In this document: positions 25,640 to 38,000 of the stretch, piece after piece | How positions within the stretch are numbered: the stretch's first letter is position 1 | How the letters are laid out: each line of letters begins with the position of its first letter | From: Chamaecrista fasciculata | Lineage: Eukaryota; Streptophyta; Magnoliopsida; Fabales; Fabaceae | Direction: 5' to 3' | Assembly: GCA_003254925.1 (NCBI GenBank) | Contig: QANZ01038630.1 | Span: forward strand, 68,110-132,109 | DNA: 64,000 nucleotides | Program-made: the position numbers and the translations under genes | Notes under the pieces: generated by a model | Seen by the model: only the letters and a program-made list of their open reading frames with translations | Told to the model about the DNA's origin: nothing | Databases searched by the model: none

Positions 25640-25768
25640 TAAAATTATTCCCACCGAGAAGCTTTAACTACGGAGTTATACACAACGACTTTGTGTCATC
25701 ACACCTTAGGTGGCGACTTTTTGGGTTTTGGTGGCGACACCACCGAAAGCCTTAATTTTTGTAGTGTC
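25640..25768. mobile_element. Possible CACTA-type element end near cyclase promoter
   Basis: 'taatttttgtagtg' ending at 25766 is the complement of the CACTACAAAAATTA terminus typical of plant CACTA elements. It follows a 'ggtggcgac...accaccgaaa' internal repeat. Only one end is clear. Confidence 0.4.
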
Positions 25769-25951
25769 GTCTAAAATTGCCATTTCTATGTAGTTGGGTG
25801 ACTTAAATTGACGTTAATTAATTAATATATGCAGTTGCATTTTAAATAGACTTTTTTTCTGTCACTTTAACTAGACGTTTAATGACTCAGTTTTTGGCTT
25901 TTTGCTCACTTATCATTATCCATATATCATATCAATATTATTACTGTTGTG

Positions 25952-25962
25952 TATATATATAT
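25952..25962 (+). promoter_or_regulatory. Possible TATA box of cyclase gene
   Basis: The run tatatatatat lies about 95 bp upstream of the ATG at 26057, allowing a 5' UTR of about 65 nt. TA runs are common in this window, so this is only suggestive. Confidence 0.4.
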
Positions 25963-26056
25963 ACGAGGGCTACATACTACGTGCAAATCAAACGTTAGAG
26001 GAAGAATTGTTAGTTTGTAAGTGTGACATAGTTTTTAAGATAAATAGATAGATAGT

Positions 26057-29000
26057 ATGTGGAGGCTAAAGATAGGATATGGAGGGAAGGATCCTCACAT
26101 TTTCAGCACAAACAACTTCGTCGGCCGGCAAACATGGGAGTTTCATGCTGATGACGGCTCGCCGGAGGAGCGAGCCGAGGTTGAGGCTATGCGCGAAAAT
26201 TTCTATCGTAATCGCTTCCATGTCAAGGCTTGTAGTGATCATCTTTGTAGATCTCAGGTAAATTCAAGACAAATATATTGTTTGTTACTAGATTTTTGGT
26301 GAAAATCTTAAATTGGGGAATACAAGGTGAATTTTAAATTTGTCCCTTATACTTCATTTATTTTATATTGATTTTACATATTTTCATAATTTTTTAAATT
26401 GGTCTCAAACCTACTTTCAAAACGCGTTGATCTCATTTGCTAACAATCTCAATTAGATAGAAAAAATATTCTTCAAAAGTTTGCACAAAGTATCGAACTC
26501 TCGTCTTATTCAAATTTGAAACAAGAGATATATATAATCAATTCCACTTGTTAGACCGTGAAATGAGTTATTTACTTTTAGGATTTGATTTGACCTCATT
26601 TATTGACGGAGACGTATGTACGTGTGATACAGATGTTGAAAGAAAATAAGTTCAAACAGGCAATTCCTAGAGAGAAGATAGAAGAGGGAGAAGAAATAAG
26701 ACATGAGAAAGTGTCAAACACAGTGAGAAGAGCATCACATTATCTATGCGCATTGCAAGCCAATGATGGCCATTGGCCTGCTCATTTTGCTGGACCTCTC
26801 TTTTTTACGCAACCTTTGGTAAGCTTATAGGCTTGTATAAAAAATTATTTTAGATATAAATAAAAATTATGATTATTTTAAATAAAAATAATTTATAATT
26901 AATAAAAAATATATAAAAATAATATATTTGAGTGTATAATTTTATTATTCTACAAAAATAAAAATTACAAAAATTATTACGAATAATTATAATTAGGTTA
27001 ATAAAAATGAAAAAATATTTTTTTTATTTCAGTTAATAACTTTACAACATTTTATATTGAATTTCATTTCTTTTACATTTAGCTCATAAAATCAAAAAAA
27101 CAAAAAGCAGAAAAAATGTTTTTTTTAAAGAAAATATGTGATCCAGTTGATTTTATAAAAACCACTTTGGGTCAAGATTCAATTCGGTTCAGAAAAGTTC
27201 TGCCCAGTCTAAAGCGGTTTAACTTCATATACAATCCAATAGTCCAAACCGAGCTGTGTGAGAGAGAGAAGAGAATAACTTATGTTTTGAATCAATAATA
27301 GAACAAGTAAGAACGAATGAGGATCAAAGTGAAATAAAAAATAATTGGGTACTAAAATAAAATTTTCTTTTATAATTTGAAGACCAATATGAGATTTTAA
27401 CCCATATATCTTTGTTATAATTTATTTAATTTAACTTTAAATTTGTATCAAATATTGTGCGGCCTCCAAAACTGTGCATGCTGTTGGTTTCACGAATATA
27501 TATATATATATATGTTAGAGGCTTTGGCTGTGGAGTTTGGTGTGTTACAGGCTATTCAATTTGGCTATTATAGGGTTTTTGTGGAAACTGATTGCAGCAA
27601 AGTGGCTTCTCATCTCTATAATCTTCCACTTGATTTTTCTCCTTTTCATACTGTTATTAAAAATATTTTATGGCTTTGTAATCATTTTCATAGTTTTTCT
27701 TTCTCTTGGGTCAATAGAGTGTGTAACTTTGCTGCTCACAACTTGGTCAAGTTTGCAGTTTCCTCATCAGAGTTCAATGTCTGGATGGAATTTATGCCTC
27801 CTTGTATTACTTCTTTTATTGCATGTCAAAGACCTTGAATGCATTTGATTTTTCATTAAAAAAAAAAACTCTGTATCAAATACTACATAACTAATTTCTA
27901 GCATATTATTTACATAAATTATATAATTATATTCTAAAAGTGTTAATCGGGTGTATATATATATATATATATAGGTATTTTGTTTGTATATTACAGGGCA
28001 TCTTGATAAGGTATTATCAGAAGAGCACAAAAAAGAACTCCTCCGTTATCTATATAATCATCAGGTAAACTTTATATATATATAATTATATCTTAAATTG
28101 TGAAATATAATGAAGGCCAAAGTATATTTTTGCTCTCATATCTTTTGTTTAACTCTCAATTTGGTCTTGTAACACTTTTTGTTGCACTTTTGGTCCGCCT
28201 ATATCTTTTGGTCAAATGCAAAATTGGCCTTATATCTTTTTTTGTTACAGATTTGGTCACATATGTTAATAAAAATTTTCACCGTTAGCCTCACAATGTG
28301 AAACATTTTATAAAGATACATGGAATCAATTCTACAACTTGACCAAAAGCTATGAGACCAATTTTGCAACCTGATCCAAAGATATGAGACAAAAAGTGCA
28401 ACACAAGACCAATTATATATTGAGACTTGAGAAAAAGATATAAGACCAAAAGTGTAACGAAAAAATTATGGGTCCAAATTGATATCTGAACAAAAGTTAT
28501 GAGACTAAAATTACACTTTCGCCTATAATGAATAATTGAGTGTATGTGTTTTTGTATTGATGATATTGGAAAATGAAAGAATGAAGATGGAGGATGGGGA
28601 CTACACATAGAAGGTCATAGCAGTATGTTCTGTACTGCATTCAGTTATATATGTATGCGTATTCTTGGAGAGGGACCTAATAATGGAGGTCAAGACAATG
28701 CATGTGTTAGAGCAAGAAATTGGATTCTTGATCATGGTGGTGTCACTTACATACCCTCTTGGGGAAAGACTTGGCTTTCTGTAAGTCTCTTTAATTCATT
28801 TATTTTTTAAAAATTTCTAATTGCTCCAAATATTAAGTATTTTAGTTTGAGTAAACTAACAATTTGATCCTTAAAAGATTACCAAATTGACAATTTGGTC
28901 CCTAAAATATTAAAGTGCACAGTTTAATCTTTAAAAGATCATATAATAATATACCGATTAGTCTTTTTCATAGACTAAATAGTATATTGTTTTAATCTTT

Positions 29001-32000
29001 TAAGGACTAAAGAGTATAATATTTTAATCTTTTAAGGACTATACTCATGGATTAAATTGTTGACAATTAAAATAATTCAAAGACTGAATTGTATATTTTA
29101 ATTATTAAGAGACTGGTTAATTGATTTAGTGTAAATTTAATGATAAAAGACTGAATTAGGGAAGAAAATGCAGAGGTCTGACAATTGATATACTATTGCA
29201 GATACTTGGTGTATATGAATGGTCAGGAAGTCACCCAATGCCTCCTGAATTTTGGCTACTTCCTTCATTTTTTCCTATCAGTCCATGTAACAATTCATTA
29301 GTATTAAACTAAATATTTATTGTTATGTTATAAAGTTAGATCTTTTTTAATAACATGCATTGTGTACTTTATTACAACTTAAATTTAATTAATTGATGAA
29401 TGCAGATAAAATGTGGTGTTATTGCCGATCTGTCTACATGCCTATGTCTTACTTATATGGAAAAAGATTTGTTGGTCCAATCACACCACTCATTCTTCAA
29501 TTGAGGAAAGAACTCTATGTTCAACCTTATCATCAAACTAATTGGAGAAAAGCTCGTCACCTTTGTGCAAAGGTGACACATTATGTATAACACGTTGTTC
29601 ACTTTTCTTATTGTTAATGAATAATTACTGACTTTGAATTATTTCATATATTTTAGGAAGATCTTTTCAATCCACATCCTTTGATACAAGATCTTATGTG
29701 GGATAGTCTTTACATACTAACAGAGCCATTTCTTATGCGTTGGCCCTTTAACAAGTTAGTGAGAGAGAAGGCTCTTCAAATGACAATGAAGCATATTCAT
29801 TATGAAGATGAAAATAGTAGATATTTGACCCTCGCGTGTGTGGAAAAGGTATTATTATCATGAATTGAAACTCAATGTACAAATATAGGTAATAACATAA
29901 ATATTCTTGGGCTAAAGTGCAAATTTGGTCCTATATCTTTTGCTTAGTTTCTAATTTGGTCTCGTATATTTTTTTTGTTGCACTTTTGGTCCATATCTTT
30001 GGGTCAGGTCCCAATTTAGTCTCATATATATTTTATTGCATATTTGGTCCTATATTTGGGTTAATTACATAATTGGTCCTATATCTTTGGGTCAGGTTTA
30101 GAAGTGGTCCTATCTCCTTACAAAATTAAAGGATCAACTAATGGTTGATCCTTTTACAAAGATATGGGACTAATTACGCAACTTGACTAAAAGATATGAG
30201 ACCAAAAATGATATGAGACCGAAATTGGGACCTTTTGCAAAGATATAAGACCAAAACTGCGACAAAAAAAATATACAGGACCAAATTGGAATTTAAGTAA
30301 AAGATATGGGACCAAATTTGCACTTTGGCCTTATTCTTTTATTAATTAAATATTATTTTTATGCTTGTCACAGTCTTTGTGTATGATGGCTTGTTGGGCT
30401 GAAGATCCAAATGGAGATGCCTTTAAGAAGCACCTTGCTAGGGTTCCTGATTTTTTATGGATGTCAGAAGATGGAATGACCATGCATGTAAATCATAACT
30501 CATCATCACATATCTCTTATTACAATTTTTAGAAATTCTGACTATTTCATCCAAATTAAGTTAATAACAACTTCAAGTAAACCTTTGTTTTATGGGGAAA
30601 AAAATAATTTTTTCATAGATTATACAAATTTTGGGTTTGATGTACAGCATATACCATTTATTTGTAGTGTTTTGGTAGCCAATCATGGGATGCTAGCCAT
30701 ACCATTCAAGCATTAATCGCCACTAACCTAATTGAAGAAATTGCTCCCACACTAGCAAGAGGACATTATTTTATCAAAGAATCCCAGGTGATCCACTGCT
30801 TCATCTTGACCAAGAAAATATATTTGTTGACTAATATACATCTATATATGTAGTCAAAGTATATTTTTGGTCTCATAACTTTTACTCAAGTTTCAATTTG
30901 GTCCTATATATTTTGCTTATGTTGCAGATTTAGTCCCGTATTACTTTTGGTCTCATATCTTTGCAAAAAAATTCAATCAGTATCACTTGACGACCCAAAA
31001 TATCTGAGACTAATTCTGCACTTGACTAAAAAATATGAGACAAAAAATGTGTCATGGGACCAAATCTGCAATGTGAGCAAAAGATATGAGACCTAAAGTG
31101 CAACAAAAATAATTATGAGACCAAATTGAGACCTAAACAAAAGTTATGACACTAAAAGTACACTTTGGCCTATTTATATATATATATATAGCTAGATTCA
31201 TATAAACATGTGCTCTATAAATAATTTTGTTCATCTTGTCAAATTTTACCAAAATTGGCCAGATTAAAGACAATCCTTCTGGTGACTTTGAAAGTATGTA
31301 TAGACACATTTCTAAAGGAGCATGGACCTTATCTGATCAAGACCAAGGATGGCAAATTTCTGATTGCACAGCAGAAAGTTTGAAGGTGATTCATTAATTA
31401 TATATCTACTTGATGCATAAGCATGTGTGATTTTTCAACTTCACCTTATACAATTAATATTGTCTTCCTTTTTAGTGTTGTCTTCTTTTGTCAAAGTTAC
31501 CCCCAGAGATTGTGGGTGAAAAGATGGAGCCAGAGAGATTGTATGATTCTGTCAATTTAATACTATCATTACAAGTGAGTATTTCTAAATATAAACTAAT
31601 TAATTATTGGATATATTGTTCATGTTTAATTTGTTCTAAATATTGATAGATGCTTCTGATTGTTTTGTTTTTAATGATATCATATTGCAGCGTAAAAATG
31701 GTGGTCTAGCGATTTGGGAGCCTGTTAGAGCCCAAAATTGGTTGGAAGTAAGAACTTCAGTTTCCTCACTTAATGAATGCAAATAATCAATACCAATAAC
31801 GATAAAATCTCATTTTGATCACAAAAGTTTGGGCAAAATTTCATTTTTCCTTTAGCTATTATTTTCATTTATTTCAAAAATAATTTTTCCAAGATTCCAA
31901 AAGATTTAATGGCTAGAGTTTTATTTTGGTCCCTCGAGTTTGTTTAAAGTTTCGTTTTGGTCCCTCATATTTTCAAAAAGTTCCACCATTCGTTCCTGGC

Positions 32001-35000
32001 TCTTTTCTATTAAAAAAGTGAAAAATTAATTTTCATCTTCCAAAAGTTTTTTTTATTTGCATTAAGGTCCTTTTTTATCACCAATTTGGTATCAGAGCAC
32101 AACTTCGTTCCTTTCCTAGTTTCCTTGCATTGCTGCCAAAATTTTGTTCCATCCTCCATTTCCTTTCACCCATTCACATGTACAACTTTGACACAATTCA
32201 CAAAAACAGAGCACAAAGCCCAGGGGCGGAGCCAGGATTCTAGGTTAGGGGGGGCCGAAAAATTTTTTTGGTCAAAATTTTATTTTAGTCCCTAATGTTT
32301 ATCTAAAGTTCTATTTTGGTCCTTAATGTTCGGATTTATGATGAGATCGAGAAATATAACCATATTCAATAGTTAAAGACCAATTATGAAACTTTTAGAA
32401 AATATTAAGAATCAAAACATGACAAAAATTATTAAGGACCAATATAGAACTTTGGGTAAACATTAGGGACCAAAATAGAATTTTGGCCTATTTTTTCTCT
32501 ATATATTATCAATATTATAAGATAAAATGTATAATTTGGACAAAAAAATATAAAACATACTTGGAGAGATAATAGTATTTAAATTGATTAAAATATTAAA
32601 TAATGAAAAGTGAAGAATCATACTTAAAATTAGATATTGATATAGTACATTAATTTTTATTATATTATCTAAGATGTTATTCATATTTGTTATATTTATT
32701 TATGTATGTTTTATATAAAAATAATAAACAAAAAGTTTTCAAATTGGTTTTTCTAAAAAATAAAAAATATTGTAATATAAAAATGATAGAAATAACAGCA
32801 TATGTTGATAAAAAAGAAAAAGAAATACCAGCATATAGTTTAGGTTTTAACTTTTATATACATAACGTATATTGCTATATAATAAACTGATCTTTTGGCC
32901 AAAAGAAAAACAATATATAATAGAGTGATCTTTTTGAGCAATAAAATGTCACTTTGCATTTTCCAAAGTTCGAACCCTTGACCTTGTATACAAAAAAATT
33001 CTGGTAGGGGCCATAGTCTGGGCCACATGGACCAAGTGTTTGTTAATTAAAAAAAGTGCATACTATTTTATATATTATCAAAAATCTGGGGGGGGCCATG
33101 GCCACCCCTGGCCCCCCCCTCCCTCCGCCCCTGACAAAGCCTGTGTTACACTACCCACTGTCACCATCAAAACACCTCGTTCAGTCTTTATAAAAAATTT
33201 TACCGTTAGTTCTACTATCAAAACAAATCAACTAATCAGTCTCTAGCCACCAGATTGGAAAAGTGACTGCACCAGTAGAACCGCCGCCTCTAACTCGGCT
33301 TGTCCCGGAGTCTGGTCACTAGATACACTGTCACGCTCCTGCACATTCTTGTCTCTGAAGAAGAAGTTTTTCTTTTGAGTGAAATCGATTAAAACTCTAA
33401 TTTGTTTATTTTTTTTTCTTAAGTTTTGATCATATAATCAAAGGAAAAGAACCTTAATGCAAAAAAATAAAACTTTTAGGAAATTAAAGTTATTTTCTTT
33501 CTTATTTTAAACGAAAAAAGTGGATGGAAAAGGACCTGAGACTGACAGTGGAACTTTTTGAAAACTTGAGGAAACAAAATGAAACGAAAAACTTAAGAGA
33601 CCAAAACGGAACTTTGAGCAAACTTAAGGGACCAAAATTGGACTTTGGCCAAGAATTAATATTTCCCTTATCAATAATAATAACAAGATTAAACTAATTA
33701 ATAATTTAGCCCCCTGAAAGATTACAGAGTTGAAAATTCGGTTCTTGAAAGATTAGAATACACAATTTAGTACCTGAAAGATCAAAACAAAATACTTATT
33801 AGTCATTTTCATGGACTAAATAGTATACTATTTTAATCTTTCAGGGACTAAAGAATATATCATTTTCATCTTTCAGGGATTAAATTGTGTATTTCATCCT
33901 TTAAGGACCAAGTTGTGAACTTGATAATTTTTTAAGAACCTAAATGTTCGTTTACTCTAACAACAACAATAATAATGCATTTTGATTGTGTTGGATAAAC
34001 AGGTGTTAAATCCCATAGAATTTTTGGAGAACTTAGTAATTGAGCATGAATATGTTGAGTGCACTTCATCAGGAGTTCAAGCTCTAGTTTTGTTTAGTCA
34101 AATGTATCCTGAGCATAGGAAGAAAGAGGTTAAGAACTTCATTGATAAAGCTATAGTATACTTTGAAGATACACAAAGAGAGGATGGTTCATGGCATGGG
34201 AGTTGGGGAATTTGCTTCATTTATGCCACTTTTTTTGCACTTAGTGGCCTTGCTGCTGCTGACAAGACTTATAATAATTGTCTTGCCATTCGTAAAGCTG
34301 CCAACTTTCTTCTTAGCACACAAACACAAGATGGTGGGTGGGGAGAGAGTTATCTCTCATGCGCTAAACAGGTGATTATATATAAATAAATATATATATG
34401 TATCAGTTTGAATTCACTGTTATACTAATTGGGTCAAAATGTGCTTTTGATCCCATATCTTTTGTTCTAGTTTTAATTTGGTCTCATATCTTTTGCTCAC
34501 ATTTCAAAATTAGTCTCGTATCTTTTGATCAGGTTGTAGAATTGACCTTATATCTTTGCAAAAGGTTCCACATTGTAGAACTAACGGTACAACTTTTTGC
34601 AAAGATATGAGAGTATGAGACCAATTTTGCATCTGACCAAAAGTGCAACAAAAAGTCAACGAAAGTTGGCCCAGTTGGTAGGGGTGTACACGGGCCGGGC
34701 TGGGAATCTGGTCGGCCTGAGACCCGACCCGGTACAGACCCAAGCCGGGTCCGGCCGGGCCAATTTTTTTTTCTTTTTTTTCAAAAAAGTTTTTATTTAT
34801 TCTATATATATTTTAACTTGTATATATAGGTAAAACAATTAATTTTGGATCAATTTAATGATATTTTTATTAATAAAGACATTTAATTTGACTTAATTGT
34901 TAAAAAAATGTTGATTTAATTAAGATTAAATATATATTTTATGTATATTTTTAATATACAATTGATAAAATAATAATAGATATGTTATATGTACAAAACA

Positions 35001-38000
35001 TGTAACGCGGGTGTTAGTCCTTATTCCTATATAACCAACTTAAATACTCACACTCACACTCACTTCCCACCGATGTGGGGCTTGAAACCACCACAAGAAC
35101 ATGCCCCAAGCACGCACTTTGCGCTCCCACCCCAGTTTTACCTCTCACGCACATGCGTTTCTTTTTTTGGCCAGAGACAAAAATGGACAAATCACCTAAC
35201 GTGGGTGTTAGTCCTTATTCCCATATAACCTACTTAAATACTCACAGACACTCACTTCCCACTGATGTGGGGAACGAAATTGGGACTTGAATAAATGATA
35301 TATATGAGACCAAAAGTATAATTTGGCCTACAAATTACCTTAGTTAGTTTTTAATGTGTATGTGTAAATATATATATATATATATATACAGGGGCGGAGC
35401 CAGGATTCTAGGTTAGGGGGGGCCGAAAAATTTTTTTGGTCAAAATTTTATTTTAGTCCCTAATGTTTATCTAAAGTTCTATTTTGGTCCTTAATGTTCG
35501 GATTTATGATGAGATCGAGAAATATAACCATATTCAATAGTTAAAGACCAATTATGAAACTTTTAGAAAATATTAAGAATCAAAACATGACAAAAATTAT
35601 TAAGGACCAATATAGAACTTTGGGTAAACATTAGGGACCAAAATAGAATTTTGGCCTATTTTTTCTCTATATATTATCAATATTATAAGATAAAATGTAT
35701 AATTTGGACAAAAAAATATAAAACATACTTGGAGAGATAATAGTATTTAAATTGATTAAAATATTAAATAATGAAAAGTGAAGAATCATACTTAAAATTA
35801 GATATTGATATAGTACATTAATTTTTATTATATTATCTAAGATGTTATTCATATTTGTTATATTTATTTATGTATGTTTTATATAAAAATAATAAACAAA
35901 AAGTTTTCAAATTGGTTTTTCTAAAAAATAAAAAATATTGTAATATAAAAATGATAGAAATAACAGCATATGTTGATAAAAAAGAAAAAGAAATACCAGC
36001 ATATAGTTTAGGTTTTAACTTTTATATACATAACGTATATTGCTATATAATAAACTGATCTTTTGGCCAAAAGAAAAACAATATATAATAGAGTGATCTT
36101 TTTGAGCAATAAAATGTCACTTTGCATTTTCCAAAGTTCGAACCCTTGACCTTGTATACAAAAAAATTCTGGTAGGGGCCATAGTCTGGGCCACATGGAC
36201 CAAGTGTTTGTTAATTAAAAAAAGTGCATACTATTTTATATATTATCAAAAATCTGGGGGGGGCCATGGCCACCCCTGGCCCCCCCCTCCCTCCGCCCCT
36301 GTATATATATATATGATGCAGAAATATGTACCGCTTGAGGGAGGACGATCCAATGTAACACAAACAGCTTGGGCTATGTTGGGTTTAATTCATGCAGGAC
36401 AAGTAAGCAAACTTAATTTGATCTTAAATCTTTAGAAAAATTGCAAATATATATTGCTTAGCTTTAACTATGACTCCTTAATTAGAAAAAAAAAAATTAT
36501 GACTCATTTGTAAAAGGTTGACAATTAATTACATCTTTTAATTAACTATGATATCATTATAAATAGCTCCTTAAATTGTTAAATTTGACAAATGCCACTT
36601 TCAACTAGCTAGATATGCTTCATTTTCAAATTCCTCTTTAATTAAACTATAAGTTTTGACCAATAACATAACGTCCTTTAAGAATGACTTATATATGTAT
36701 GAAAAATTCATCAATATGTTCCTTGTATTTCATATATTTATAAAATTTGTTCATTCACTTCTATGTTAATATAGAGTTTTTGAAGATAATTATATTAGAG
36801 TAATTGACATTTTAACTTAAAACCTTTACTTATACATATAAATGGAAGGAAAATATTTTTTCTAGTTTTTAAAGTTCAATGAAATGCTTGTTAATGGTTT
36901 ATAATTGAAGGAGGTCATGTCAATCTTCATAAGTGGTATTTATAAATATATAACATAGTTGGAAGATAAGGATACGATTGTTCACTCAAAAGGCAATCAT
37001 CTTTCTTTGTTAGTGTATTCATAATCTTCTTAAGAACACTTTTATAAAAGTAAAAACTACATAAGAAAAAGAATATTATTTTATTAGCATTTAAACCCAT
37101 CACTACATAACGATATTATCCCCATATCATAACAAGAGAAAATCATGGGACTGAAGTTATGTTTTATGAAGAAAAAATGGCCAAAAACCTTATTTTGATC
37201 TCTAATGTTTATTTTAAATTTTGTTTTCGTCTTCAATATTTTCTGTTCCTTTTTGGTCCTCAATATTTCTCAGAATGTAGTCCTTTTTATCTTGTTTCAA
37301 GTTTGAATGTGAAGAAATTAGAGCTATATGTTACTTTTGGCCTGTCCAATTGAGGCCGTTGGCGAACAAGGTCAAATTGAAAATGAAATCCGACCCAAAA
37401 TTGGACCGCTCATTTCATAAAATTAGTCATATATCTCTTGTTTCAAATATGAATACGATAAAATCAGAGCTACATGTTACTATTGACAATTTCTTTCTTT
37501 GCTCAGTTGAAGTCATCAACAAGTACAATGCCAAATAGTACTTTGAAAGTGGATATGATACTATTTGACTTTGTTTACTCAGTTAGAACCCCAACTAGGT
37601 AGAGAAAAAATTTGTCAAGAGTAATTGGTTATTACGATTTTGTGACATTCAAAGTTAAAATGAAAGAAAAATAGTTAACTTCATAAAATAAGTGGTTCGC
37701 TTTCAGGATAATTTCATATAACTCATGATTCCAATTTTATTACATTCGAACTTAAAATGTAACTAAAAATATATAACCATGTTCACTAAATAAACACAAC
37801 TTTTAGAAAACATTAAGTATACCAAATTAATCAAATTGACCTTATATTTCAATTTTCAACCATAACTGTCAACAATAATAACCAAATTAATCAAATTTTG
37901 TTTTGATATTTTATTTGCTTGGACAGGCAGAAAGAGACCCAATTCCTCTTAATCGTGGAGCAAAGTTGCTCATCAATTCTCAATTGAATAATGGAGATTG

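Noticed and set aside
32085..32100. tggtatcagagc string as a retrotransposon primer-binding site
   Set aside because: No flanking LTRs or gag/pol sequence; it sits inside an inverted-repeat element.
32499..33246. Several 60-70-codon frames that recur unchanged at 35667-36435
   Set aside because: The duplication is of the non-autonomous hAT element itself. The frames are short, AT-rich and match no transposase.
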